From positions 1 through 64,000 of the forward strand of contig JAEEPS010000001.1 of NCBI GenBank assembly GCA_016284875.1: a stretch of 64,000 nt of DNA. Reading direction: 5' to 3'. A program made the translations under genes and the position numbers. Every line of letters begins with the position of its first letter. Within the stretch, counting starts at the first letter, position 1. This DNA is from Salinivirgaceae bacterium (GTDB lineage: Bacteria > Bacteroidota > Bacteroidia > Bacteroidales > SZUA-534). Below, one piece after another: positions 35,357 to 44,798 of this stretch. The notes beneath the pieces are model-generated. The model saw only the letters and a list, made by a program, of their open reading frames with translations. It had not been told where the DNA came from and searched no databases.

Positions 35357-38300
35357 TTAATCATTTATCATCACGCGTTTGGCTGCGCTGCCGGTCTTCA
35401 CTACGTAAACGCCTGTGCCGTTAACCTGGATCTCGGTGCGGCCAGCCTCAGGTGCTACGCGGCTGATCAGGCTACCCATTGCGTTGTAAACGTAGATGTA
35501 ATTTGTAGCGTTCTCAACTACAACAGTGTTGCCGTAAGCGAAGATGTTGACTGCCTCTGCAGCCTCGTCAGCAACTGCTGTGCCCGAAATCTCTTCCTCA
35601 TCTTTCTCGAAGATGGCGGTGAACTCGAAACCGCTTGCCGTTACTTGCTTCAGCATTTCGGCTGTGAGCGTTACAGTGCGCGGGTTCTCGGTGTTCTCGT
35701 CGCTCCATTTAACAAAGTGGTAGCCCTCATCAGGAATGGCGGTGAGAGTGATTGTTGCACCAAACTCAAGTGTGTTCGAAGAAGCAGTGATGTTGCCGAA
35801 ATTGCCGTTGAGTTTAACAACGTAAGAGTCGGCTGCGAACTTAGCCGTGTAGGTCTTGTTCTCGGTTATAGTCACCTTGCGCGGGTTGGCGGTCTCGCCG
35901 TCGCTCCATTTAACGAAGTGATAACCGGCGTTGGCTGTTGCTGTAAGCGTAGCCTCGGCACCATACTCGTAAGTGCCTGCGCCCTCAACCTTACCGTTTT
36001 TGCCCTTGAGTGTCAACTCATAGGTGTTGGCAGCAAACTCAGCCGCAAACATTGCGTTTTTGGTAACCTCAACAGTGCGTGATGCAGTTTTCAAGCTGTC
36101 GGTCCACATCACAAAGTGATAACCCTTGTTGGCTGTTGCCTTAAGAGTGGCCGATTCTCCGTAAGCGTAAGTACCTGCGCCAGTGATGGTTCCGTTGGCG
36201 GCCGAATCAACACTGATTGTGTAGGTGTTGGCTGCAAACACAGCGCTGAGGCTCAGGTTGCTCTTCACTGTCTCCTTGCGGGTGGCAGTCTCTACGCCGT
36301 CGTCCCACTTAACAAAGTGGTAGCCGGTGTTGGCTGTGGCGCTGATAGTTGCCTCTGCGCCATAGTTGTAAGTGCCTGCGCCGGTAACAGTTCCGTTGCT
36401 GCCCAAAACACGAACAGTGTAGGTGATGATTTCAAACTCAGCCACAAACTCAAGGTCGTTTGCCACAACTATGGTGCGCGGGTTCATTGCTGCGCCGTCG
36501 CTCCATTGTGTGAACTGATAGCCCTCAGCAGGAGTTACGCTGATGGTTGCACGTGAGTTGTACTCGTAGGTGCCTGCGCCAGTAGCAGTGCCGTTGGCAG
36601 CTGTAACCTTGATAGTGTAAGTGTTGATTGCAAATTCAGCCGTAAACTCAAGGTCGCTTGTAACGGTGGCCTTGCGTGTCTCGGTCTTCACGCCATCGCT
36701 CCACTGAGTGAAGTGATAGCCGTTGGCAGCCGTTGCGGTGAGAGTTGCCTCAGTGCCGTGGTCATACTTGCCTGTGCCCTCAACCGAGCCGTTGGTTGCC
36801 GAAGCCTTGACGGTGTACTGGTTGATTTCAAATTCAGCAGTAAGTTCAACATCTTTGTTGACGGTGATAGTGCGCTCGGCGCTGTTGTTGCCATCGCTCC
36901 AGCGAACAAAGTGATAACCTGCGTTGGCTGTGGCTGTCAGTTTGACCGATGAGCCGTGCTCAAACTTGCCGCTGCCTGTTGCCGTACCGTTGGCACCAGC
37001 CAAAACAGTAACATCATAAGTGTTGATTTCGAACTCAGCGGTGTAGGTCTTGTTGGCTTTAACAGTCACCTCACGTTGTGCATCAGTATTTTCATCGCTC
37101 CACTGAACAAAGTGATAACCAGCATTGGCTGTTGCCGAGATGATTGTCTTCTCATTGGCAACGAACGTACCCGAACCTGTTGCGCTACCGCCCTCGCCGG
37201 CTTTAACAGTAAGTGTGTAAACGCTCTCGTTTTCCGGAATAAATACCGGACGCAGAACCATATTGCTTGTAACAGTTGTCACAAGCGGGTTGGTGGTGTT
37301 GGTAGCGTTCCAGCGTACAAACTTGTAATTGGCATCAGGCACAGCCTTAAAGGAAACTGAAGTGCCGTGAATGTACGGATCGGGGCTTACGTCTTCAACC
37401 GTACCGTGCTCGGTTTCAACAGTAACAGTGTAGGTGTTGATATCAAAGTAAGCAGTTACATGGCTTTCTCCCGTCACAGTCACTTTGCGCTGAGCGTTTG
37501 ACTCTCCGTCATTCCATCCTGTAAAGTGGTAGCCTGTGGCAGGAACGGCGGTGAGCGTTACCTCTGTGCCGTAAGCGTAGTTGCCACCTCCATTAACCGT
37601 ACCGTTTGCGGCATAAGTGTGGATGTCGTAGTAGTTCGGCTCAAAGACTGCTGTCAGAGTGACATCGCCCTGAACTCTATAATAGCGTGTGCGCGATGTG
37701 GTGTTGTCGTCGGCCCAGTACAAGAAGTGATAACCCTCATCTGCAACCACCTCAATATATGCCTCATCGTTCCAAGCATACTCGCCTTCGCCCGAAACAA
37801 CCTGACCGTGCTCAGCTACAATCGAAACATTGAATGTATCGACAGCAAATTCTGCCTGCAACTCAATATTATCTGTAACAATCACCTCGCGAGGGTTGGT
37901 CTTGTCGCCATCGCTCCACTGAACTAAGTGATAGTTCGGAATTGGTTTTGCGGTGAGTGTCGCAACATCGTTCTCAACGTATTGTCCGCTGCCCTCAACC
38001 GAGCCCCAGCCGCCAATGTTGGGGTTGGCATTGACATAGTAAGTGTTTGCCCCATAAGGTTTGAAAAAGGCCACATATTCTCCATCCTCTACTGCAGTAA
38101 AACCAAGCGGATTCTCGGTCTCGCCGTTGCTCCAGCGGAAGAATTCGTAATCATCGGCTGCTGTGGCTTCAAGTTCTACGTAGTCGCCGTAGTTGTATGT
38201 GCCACCGCCTTCAACATAGCCGTGCTCCTCGTTGGCGCTGGTAGCAGTAATTGTTATTGGTGCGCTGACAGTCAATCCAATCCTGCCACTGTTGCCACTG

Positions 38301-41300
38301 TTATAGAATCCTGCAATGATGTAATAGGTTTGGCCTGCCTCCAAATCGTAAGATATTTTGAAATCGTAGCCGTAATTATTCCATTTTTCCACCAGAGGAT
38401 TCATGTCGGCATCAAGCAGACAGCCATACATATAGTCGCCATAACCATCAGATACGAAGGTATAGGTGTCGGAAACCTCAGGACGGAACACGCAATTGAT
38501 GTTGCGGTATGTGGCATAAACTTCGTTGTAACCAATCTCAACTTCCTGAATTTCACGGCAAACGGCCACAGCATCAATATCTCCAGTAACACTTGCTGAA
38601 TTAATATTTGCATAACTAAAAGCTGAGCCATCGTTGAAATCCCAGTAGGCAAAGAACCAGCCCTCATCGGGTTCGGCTGTGATAGTAAATTCATCGCCAT
38701 AGTAGTAGGTGCCGCCACCGCTCACAGTAGCATGCTCTGAACTAACTGTAATGGTGAACTCGTCCGATTCAAATATGGCCTCATACTCGCCACTTTCTTC
38801 AACATTGAAGATGCGCGGGTTGGCGGTGACGCCGTCGCCCCACTGCACAAAGTGGCAGTAGTCATTGGCTGGCACGGCACGTAGTGTCACTTTTTCGCCA
38901 TAAAGGTATTGGGTTGAAACATAATCGCTTAAGCCAGTAACCGTTCCCCAGTTCTCATTGTTGCTGTAAGCGTCGATGGTGTAAACATCATCCCAGTAAT
39001 AACGGAAGATGGCCGTAAACGTTGTGTCGGAGGTTATTGTCACATAGTGCGGGTTGGCGTTGCTGCCATCGCTCCAGCGTAAGAACTCATAATCATCGTA
39101 GGAGTATGCCCAAAGTGTTGCAGTTGCGCCATCATTGTAATAACCATCACCTACAACATATCCGTAATCGTCATCATTAACCAAGGTGGTGACCAGATGC
39201 GGACCATCAATAACCAATGTTGTGGTACCAACATTGTTACCATAATTGCCTTCATTATAGTCATTATAACTTCCCGCACTGATGTAGTAGGTCTCACCTG
39301 CAGTCAGGTTATAACTGAAATAGAATTCATTACCATCACCGTCGTCATCGTTACTTACCAACTCATTCATTAAATCATCATACAGAATGCCATAGGCATC
39401 GGTACCGTCAGAACCAAAATTCGATTCAGTTGATTCGAAGGTATAAAGGCCGTCAACCTCAGGAACAAACTTGCAGTTCACTCTGCGGCCCGAAGCAACA
39501 AGGTTGCTGTTTCTGCCCCTGGTCACTGTCTGAATCTCGTGGAACTCGGCCTTATATTCGGCATCATCATCTACTGTAAACGTGCGCGAATAAACAGGGT
39601 ATCCGTCGCTCCATTGAACAAAGAAGTGGCCGTCGGCAGGAGTAGCGGTGAGCGTTACCTCTGCGCCATTGGTGTATGTGCCGGCACCCGAAACGCTTCC
39701 CATCTCCGAATCGTAGGTCACGGAAATGGTGTAGGTGATTACCTCGAAGGTGGCGTAAACATCTAAATCGTCCTCAATGGTAAATGACCACGGGTTGCTG
39801 TTCGACAACACAGTTCCATCGCCTTCCTTCCAAGCAACAAACCGGAAGCCGCTGGCAGGATTGGCTGTGAGCGTTACCTCAGTGCCACTGGCATATAGGC
39901 CGCTGCCTTCAGCGCTTCCCATGCTCGAATTGTAGTACACATTGACGGTGTACTCAGGAACGAATACGGCGTTAATTTCAAAATCGTCACTAAGAACAAA
40001 GGTGTAAGAGTCTTCGGTCCACAATACATTGCCTTCGCTGTCCGTCCAACCAACAAAACTGTTGCCTTCTTCAGGATAAGCAATGAGAGTCACCTCACCC
40101 TCAGTCAGTTCCACATCTCCACTAACCACTTCGTCGTTGCACTCAACGGTTCCCAAGTCATTGTAGTTAACGGTAACTGTGTAGGTTTCGAGTTCAGCAA
40201 AATAAGCTACATATTCGACACCCTCACGAGCCCGGATATTGCGTGGATTAGTGGTGCTTTCGTCTTCCCATTTATCAAACTTATAACCATCGTAAGCATA
40301 GGCGGTGAGTGTCACACTCTCATTATTTGTGAATTCGCCTTCACCACCATCAACATAGCCCCACTCATCATTGTTGCTGCTTACGCTGATAGAGAAGTAT
40401 TCTTCATCACCTCCCTCTTCGAATACGGCGTGAAGTTCAATATTGTCACTAAGAGTAAAGGTATAAGATGCGTCGGTCGACAATACATTTTCATCTCCAT
40501 CCGTCCATCCTGCAAACTGGTAATCACCCTCAGGTGTGGCGATGAAAGTCACCTCTCCTGCAGGAATAACTATTCCTTCCTCATCATCAACCACTTCGTC
40601 GTCGTACTCAACGGTTCCCTTTTCTGGATCGTAGTAAACGGTAACGGTGTACTCTTCGTCATCACCACCTTCATCTACAGCGAAAACGGCGTAAAATAAT
40701 ATATTGCCATTAAGAGTAAAGGTGTAAGAGGTGTTGGTCGACAATTCATAGCCATTGTTATCCTCCCACTTAACAAATTTGTAGCCTTCTTCAGGATAAG
40801 CGTATAGAGTTACTCGACTACCACTGGCGTGTTCGCCATCTCCTTCAACAGAACCCATTTCATCATCATAGTCAACGGTAACGGAGAAGAATTCATCATC
40901 ACCACCTTCCTCTTCAAAATAGGCGCTAAGTTCAATATCGCTTTCAAGATTAAAGGTGTAAGATTCTTCGGTCGACAATACATTTTCTTCTTCATCCTCC
41001 CATCCAGCAAACTCGTAGGTGCCGGCAGGATAGGCAATAAGAGTCACCTCTCCTGCAGGGAGTTCCTCTTCTCCACTAATCACATTGCCATTGAACTTAA
41101 CAGTTCCCTCGTTCGGATCGTAGTTAATGGTAACGGTGTGGGTTTCTGAAGATTCATCAGGACCTTCTATAATCAATGTTGTGGTACCAACAATACCTTC
41201 TGAATAATTAGTTACCTCATAGTCTCTATAACTTCCAGCAGCGATGTAGTAGGTCCGACCTGCAAACAAGTAGATTGGCGAATCGTCCAGAGTGTATTGC

Positions 41301-42472
41301 ATTCTGAATTGACTATCTCCATATTCTTCAGTGAATTCCTCATCTTCAACGTCATCGTTTTTTGCCAACAAATTCATTGAAGCATCATACAGAATGCCAA
41401 AGGCATCATATCCATCGTGATCAAAATTCGATGAAGTTGAGATGAAAGTATAATAGCCGCCAACCTCCGGTTCAAACTTGCAGTTCACTCTGCGGCCCGA
41501 AGCCACAAGGTTGCTGTTTGTGCCCGTGGTCACTGTTTGAATCGCGTTGAAATTGGCCGTAAGTTCAACATTTTCATATAATGTAAGCGTGTGCGAAAAA
41601 CCAGGAAAGCCGTCACTCCAATTTACAAAGAAGTAGCCGTTAGCAGGGGTGGCGGTGAGTGTTACATCTGTGCCACTAGGGAATTCGTCGTTACCCGTGA
41701 GCATTACCTCAGCGCCATTGGCTAATACTGTGACGCTTCCCTCATTTACATCGTAACTCAAGGAGAGTGTGCAGTTTGCATTAGTATTTACTTCAAAAAC
41801 AGCGTTAATATCCATATCTTCTCCAGCTGAAAAGATCCATGGGTTGCTGGTCGACACGACAGTGCCTTCGCTGTCCGTCCACCCTCCAAACCGGCAGCCA
41901 GATTTAGGATAGGCTTGTAGGGTTACCACATCATCTTCATTATAACCGCCGTACCCTTCAACATCTCCCATGGCTGAATTATAGTTGACATTAATGTAGT
42001 AGTCTGTTTCATCTGGGCCATCACCACCCTCCCCTTCGAATATGGCGTAAAAAAAATCAGAATAGTCGTCGCCTGTAAGTTGGAATGTGTAAGTCAACTC
42101 ACTTCCAAGAGACTCACCGTACCAGTCTTGCCATTCAACAAACGTGCAACCAAGGTTAGGCTCGGCGGTGAGTGTTACTGTTTCACCATAATAATAACAT
42201 TCGTCACCGCTAACATAGCCCTGTTCAGGGTTGTAATCTACATAAATGCAGATGTCTGGTTCATCCTCAAATGGATCATCTGGATCGTCAGGTTCTTCAT
42301 CACCCCAATCATCAGGTTCTTCATCATCGTCGCCGTCATTCAAATCGAAATTAACGGCAGATGAGTTGTTAATCACTTCAGGGTTTCCCAAAGAGTTTTG
42401 GTACGGAACCCCTGTCGCCCATGCGGCAAACGAAGCCACCAACAGGCAAATTAAAAAGGAAAGTTTCCTCAT
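35357..42472 (-). CDS. Giant secreted InlB B-repeat protein, T9SS type A
   Basis: 2371 residues. Signal peptide MRKLSFLICLLVASFAAWA; a very acidic stretch (residues about 45-75, Asp/Glu/Pro); then about 26 copies of a 65-80 residue divergent InlB B-repeat (pattern Y.V.V....G.V.G.G.Y..G..VTLTA.P..GY.F..W.DG......V......A.F). Three related inserts of 95-130 residues interrupt the array (about 41165-41545, 39200-39540, 38255-38555); each has an ASGRRVNCKF-like start and a GxTYYI.AGSY-like strand, resembling pre-peptidase C-terminal beta-sandwiches. It ends in a T9SS type A domain (VYNAMGSLISRV, GVYVVKTGSAAKRVMIND). Probably a surface adhesin or matrix protein. Early repeats are acidic, late ones Ala/Thr/Lys-rich. 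Confidence 0.9.
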   Translation of the reverse strand: MRKLSFLICLLVASFAAWATGVPYQNSLGNPEVINNSSAVNFDLNDGDDDEEPDDWGDEEPDDPDDPFEDEPDICIYVDYNPEQGYVSGDECYYYGETVTLTAEPNLGCTFVEWQDWYGESLGSELTYTFQLTGDDYSDFFYAIFEGEGGDGPDETDYYINVNYNSAMGDVEGYGGYNEDDVVTLQAYPKSGCRFGGWTDSEGTVVSTSNPWIFSAGEDMDINAVFEVNTNANCTLSLSYDVNEGSVTVLANGAEVMLTGNDEFPSGTDVTLTATPANGYFFVNWSDGFPGFSHTLTLYENVELTANFNAIQTVTTGTNSNLVASGRRVNCKFEPEVGGYYTFISTSSNFDHDGYDAFGILYDASMNLLAKNDDVEDEEFTEEYGDSQFRMQYTLDDSPIYLFAGRTYYIAAGSYRDYEVTNYSEGIVGTTTLIIEGPDESSETHTVTINYDPNEGTVKFNGNVISGEEELPAGEVTLIAYPAGTYEFAGWEDEEENVLSTEESYTFNLESDIELSAYFEEEGGDDEFFSVTVDYDDEMGSVEGDGEHASGSRVTLYAYPEEGYKFVKWEDNNGYELSTNTSYTFTLNGNILFYAVFAVDEGGDDEEYTVTVYYDPEKGTVEYDDEVVDDEEGIVIPAGEVTFIATPEGDYQFAGWTDGDENVLSTDASYTFTLSDNIELHAVFEEGGDEEYFSISVSSNNDEWGYVDGGEGEFTNNESVTLTAYAYDGYKFDKWEDESTTNPRNIRAREGVEYVAYFAELETYTVTVNYNDLGTVECNDEVVSGDVELTEGEVTLIAYPEEGNSFVGWTDSEGNVLWTEDSYTFVLSDDFEINAVFVPEYTVNVYYNSSMGSAEGSGLYASGTEVTLTANPASGFRFVAWKEGDGTVLSNSNPWSFTIEDDLDVYATFEVITYTISVTYDSEMGSVSGAGTYTNGAEVTLTATPADGHFFVQWSDGYPVYSRTFTVDDDAEYKAEFHEIQTVTRGRNSNLVASGRRVNCKFVPEVDGLYTFESTESNFGSDGTDAYGILYDDLMNELVSNDDDGDGNEFYFSYNLTAGETYYISAGSYNDYNEGNYGNNVGTTTLVIDGPHLVTTLVNDDDYGYVVGDGYYNDGATATLWAYSYDDYEFLRWSDGSNANPHYVTITSDTTFTAIFRYYWDDVYTIDAYSNNENWGTVTGLSDYVSTQYLYGEKVTLRAVPANDYCHFVQWGDGVTANPRIFNVEESGEYEAIFESDEFTITVSSEHATVSGGGTYYYGDEFTITAEPDEGWFFAYWDFNDGSAFSYANINSASVTGDIDAVAVCREIQEVEIGYNEVYATYRNINCVFRPEVSDTYTFVSDGYGDYMYGCLLDADMNPLVEKWNNYGYDFKISYDLEAGQTYYIIAGFYNSGNSGRIGLTVSAPITITATSANEEHGYVEGGGTYNYGDYVELEATAADDYEFFRWSNGETENPLGFTAVEDGEYVAFFKPYGANTYYVNANPNIGGWGSVEGSGQYVENDVATLTAKPIPNYHLVQWSDGDKTNPREVIVTDNIELQAEFAVDTFNVSIVAEHGQVVSGEGEYAWNDEAYIEVVADEGYHFLYWADDNTTSRTRYYRVQGDVTLTAVFEPNYYDIHTYAANGTVNGGGNYAYGTEVTLTAVPATGYHFTGWNDGESNAQRKVTVTGESHVTAYFDINTYTVTVETEHGTVEDVSPDPYIHGTSVSFKAVPDANYKFVRWNATNTTNPLVTTVTSNMVLRPVFIPENESVYTLTVKAGEGGSATGSGTFVANEKTIISATANAGYHFVQWSDENTDAQREVTVKANKTYTAEFEINTYDVTVLAGANGTATGSGKFEHGSSVKLTATANAGYHFVRWSDGNNSAERTITVNKDVELTAEFEINQYTVKASATNGSVEGTGKYDHGTEATLTATAANGYHFTQWSDGVKTETRKATVTSDLEFTAEFAINTYTIKVTAANGTATGAGTYEYNSRATISVTPAEGYQFTQWSDGAAMNPRTIVVANDLEFVAEFEIITYTVRVLGSNGTVTGAGTYNYGAEATISATANTGYHFVKWDDGVETATRKETVKSNLSLSAVFAANTYTISVDSAANGTITGAGTYAYGESATLKATANKGYHFVMWTDSLKTASRTVEVTKNAMFAAEFAANTYELTLKGKNGKVEGAGTYEYGAEATLTATANAGYHFVKWSDGETANPRKVTITENKTYTAKFAADSYVVKLNGNFGNITASSNTLEFGATITLTAIPDEGYHFVKWSDENTENPRTVTLTAEMLKQVTASGFEFTAIFEKDEEEISGTAVADEAAEAVNIFAYGNTVVVENATNYIYVYNAMGSLISRVAPEAGRTEIQVNGTGVYVVKTGSAAKRVMIND

Positions 42473-42955
42473 ACTATTAAAATTTTAAAAGTTAATTAAT
42501 TATTATAGTGAAATATATGGACGCAATTCGGGGCGCAGGCAAGCCTTACGCGGCAAACTAACGGTTGAAAAAGGGTGTTTAAGAGGGAAGGACAACAGCC
42601 CGCCAAACCAACTGAAGATATTTTGCTGATAGTCAAGCAAAACAGTCTCAAAGCCACTATGCACTCCACCACTCTGCGCACCCTGTGGCACACAGACAGC
42701 AAAACATGGCTGAGTTCTTTTCAAATATCTTCCCATAGCGTATCAGTGGCAACTCATGGTGTTACCAATCATCAAAGTTAGGAAAAAATATTATAACGTG
42801 GTGAGGGTGAGGGCGAAAAAAAATATTTGCTACGGATTTTGACAATATCTGCTACTTGCTATTTATTTGTTTTAGGTGTCATCGTTTTTAGTTATATTTG
42901 CGGCTTGGTTAGTGATTAAAAAACACTAAGTTATAAACTTTAACAGATTAGTAAT
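42473..42955. other. 483-bp intergenic region with unexplained GC-rich island
   Basis: This stretch separates the divergent giant repeat-protein gene and Fe-S scaffold-like gene. 42515-42780 is richer in G+C than its AT-rich flanks and contains short open frames on both strands without recognisable proteins and several small inverted repeats. The plus-strand promoter box at 42893-42900 lies near the right end. I see no tRNA or known riboswitch motif in it. Confidence 0.5.
42893..42900 (+). promoter_or_regulatory. Putative promoter of the GGGtGRT pair
   Basis: TATATTTG (-7, full match) with TTTG at 42866-42869, spacing 23, slightly longer than the usual 19-21. It lies 55 bases before the start at 42956. 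Confidence 0.6.
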
Positions 42956-43648
42956 ATGAACTTTACACACGAAGTACAAGGTATGGTTTGCGTAGCACAA
43001 GGCGCCAACCATGGCCCCGCCCCGATTCCTGAAGAGGGCAAATGGGTGAAGGCTAAAGAAATCAAAGATATCAGTGGTTTCACCCACGGTATCGGCTGGT
43101 GCGCCCCACAGCAGGGTGCCTGCAAACTCTCGTTGAACGTCAAAGAGGGTGTCATTCAAGAGGCTCTGGTTGAGACCATCGGCTGCACCGGTATGACTCA
43201 CTCGGCTGCAATGGCTGCTGAGATTCTTCCGGGCAAAACCATTCTCGAGGCTCTCAACACCGACCTGGTTTGCGACGCAATCAACACCGCAATGCGCGAA
43301 CTGTTCCTGCAGATTGTTTACGGCCGTACACAGAGCGCCTTCTCAGAGGGCGGCCTGACCATCGGCGCCGGCCTTGAGGACCTTGGCAAAGGCCTTCGCG
43401 GCATCACCGGCACACTCTACGGAACATCGGTTAAAGGACCGCGTTACCTTGAGATGGCCGAGGGCTACATCACCAAAATCGGCTTGGACAAGAACAACGA
43501 GATTATCGGCTACCGCTTCGTTAACCTTGGCCGTATGATGGATATGATTAAGGGCGGAATGGACGCCAACGAGGCTCTTCAGAAAGCATCTGGCAAATAT
43601 GGCCGCATCGAAGAGGCTGTTAAAGAAATTGACCCACGTAAAGAATAG
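42956..43648 (+). CDS. Fe-S cluster scaffold-like protein of the GGGtGRT pair
   Basis: 230-residue cytoplasmic protein. The N-terminal half resembles NifU/IscU-type scaffolds, with Cys in HGIGWCAPQQGACKLSLNVK and ETIGCTGMTHSAAMAAEIL, where IscU-like proteins hold cluster ligands. The C-terminal part (YLEMAEGYITKIGLDKNNEI onward) is family-specific. It is followed after 12 bases by the GGGtGRT gene; the two genes are consistently paired in many anaerobes. Building or carrying a metal cluster for its partner is inference. Strong terminator after the pair and a good TATATTTG box before it. Confidence 0.8.
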   Translation: MNFTHEVQGMVCVAQGANHGPAPIPEEGKWVKAKEIKDISGFTHGIGWCAPQQGACKLSLNVKEGVIQEALVETIGCTGMTHSAAMAAEILPGKTILEALNTDLVCDAINTAMRELFLQIVYGRTQSAFSEGGLTIGAGLEDLGKGLRGITGTLYGTSVKGPRYLEMAEGYITKIGLDKNNEIIGYRFVNLGRMMDMIKGGMDANEALQKASGKYGRIEEAVKEIDPRKE

Positions 43649-43660
43649 GAGGACACAGAT

Positions 43661-44674
43661 ATGGCAATTAGAGAAGTAAAATTCGAAAGTCAGGACCGTC
43701 GCGAGAAGCAGATTCTTGCTGCTTTGAACGCTAACGGCATCAAAAGTATTGAAGAGGCTAACCAAATCTGCGAATCTTATGGTTTGGACCCGTACAAAAC
43801 CTGCGAGGACACTCAGCCTATCTGCTTCGAGAACGCTAAATGGGCTTACGTTGTAGGCGCCGCCATCGCTCTGAAGAAGGGCTGCAAAAACGCCGCCGAC
43901 GCCGCTGAGGCTATCGGTATCGGTCTGCAGTCGTTCTGCATCCCCGGCTCTGTAGCCGACGACCGCAAGGTTGGTCTGGGACACGGCAACCTGGCAGCAC
44001 GTCTGCTTCGCGAGGAGACCAAATGCTTCGCCTTCCTGGCAGGCCACGAGTCGTTTGCAGCCGCTGAAGGCGCTATCAAAATCGCCGCAAAGGCCGACAA
44101 GGTGCGCAAAGAGCCGCTTCGCTGCATTCTGAACGGTCTGGGCAAAGACGCTGCAAAAATCATTTCGCGTATCAACGGTTTCACCTATGTTCACACTGAT
44201 TTCGACTACTTTACAGGCGAACTGAAAGTGGTTGAGGAAATCAAATACTCTGACGGCGAGCGCGCAAAAGTACGCTGCTACGGCGCCAACGACGTTCGTG
44301 AGGGCGTGGCCATTATGTGGAAAGAGGGCGTTGACGTGTCAATCACCGGCAACTCAACCAACCCGACTCGCTTCCAACACCCGGTTGCAGGCACTTACAA
44401 GAAAGAGTGCACCGAGCGTGGCAAGAAGTATTTCTCAGTAGCATCGGGTGGCGGCACCGGCCGTACTCTGCACCCCGACAATATGGCTGCAGGTCCGGCA
44501 TCGTACGGTATGACCGACACAATGGGCCGTATGCACTCTGACGCTCAATTCGCTGGTTCGTCTTCAGTTCCGGCTCACGTTGAGATGATGGGCTTCCTCG
44601 GAATCGGCAACAACCCGATGGTTGGTGCTACCGTGGCTGTGGCCGTTGACGTTGCAACTGCACTGAACAAGTAA
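43661..44674 (+). CDS. GGGtGRT family protein
   Basis: 337 residues, soluble, and named for the motif visible here at about residue 264: SVASGGGTGRTLHPDNMAAG. Other conserved parts are the Cys-containing ICESYGLDPYKTCEDTQPIC and the C-terminal SSVPAHVEMMGFLGIGNNPM. A likely RBS-like purine stretch (AGGAGG) lies at 43648-43653, unusual for this window, where Shine-Dalgarno sequences are rare. No enzymatic activity has been established for the family to my knowledge. Tight coupling to the scaffold-like gene suggests a metal-cluster-dependent function. Confidence 0.88.
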   Translation: MAIREVKFESQDRREKQILAALNANGIKSIEEANQICESYGLDPYKTCEDTQPICFENAKWAYVVGAAIALKKGCKNAADAAEAIGIGLQSFCIPGSVADDRKVGLGHGNLAARLLREETKCFAFLAGHESFAAAEGAIKIAAKADKVRKEPLRCILNGLGKDAAKIISRINGFTYVHTDFDYFTGELKVVEEIKYSDGERAKVRCYGANDVREGVAIMWKEGVDVSITGNSTNPTRFQHPVAGTYKKECTERGKKYFSVASGGGTGRTLHPDNMAAGPASYGMTDTMGRMHSDAQFAGSSSVPAHVEMMGFLGIGNNPMVGATVAVAVDVATALNK

Positions 44675-44695
44675 TTCAGTAAGTTTTTCATAGAG

Positions 44696-44730
44696 AAAGC
44701 CCCGACGGAAAAACCGTCGGGGCTTTTTTT
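44696..44730 (+). terminator. Strong Rho-independent terminator after GGGtGRT
   Basis: 13-bp perfect stem (44696-44708 with 44714-44726), AAAAA loop, then a T run. It also lies in the path of the convergent CDF gene. Confidence 0.95.
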
Positions 44731-44798
44731 GTTTCCCGTATTGATTAAATTTTCGTGGACGCCACACTGTGACATCCCTACTTATAACTTATAACTCC

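Noticed and set aside
35645..42364. Many plus-strand open frames opposite the giant repeat gene
   Set aside because: They repeat with the same period as the InlB repeats and are antisense shadows of them.
42496..42736. Two short minus-strand open frames and a plus-strand one in the intergenic gap
   Set aside because: No recognisable protein, no start context, overlapping frames; more likely non-coding.
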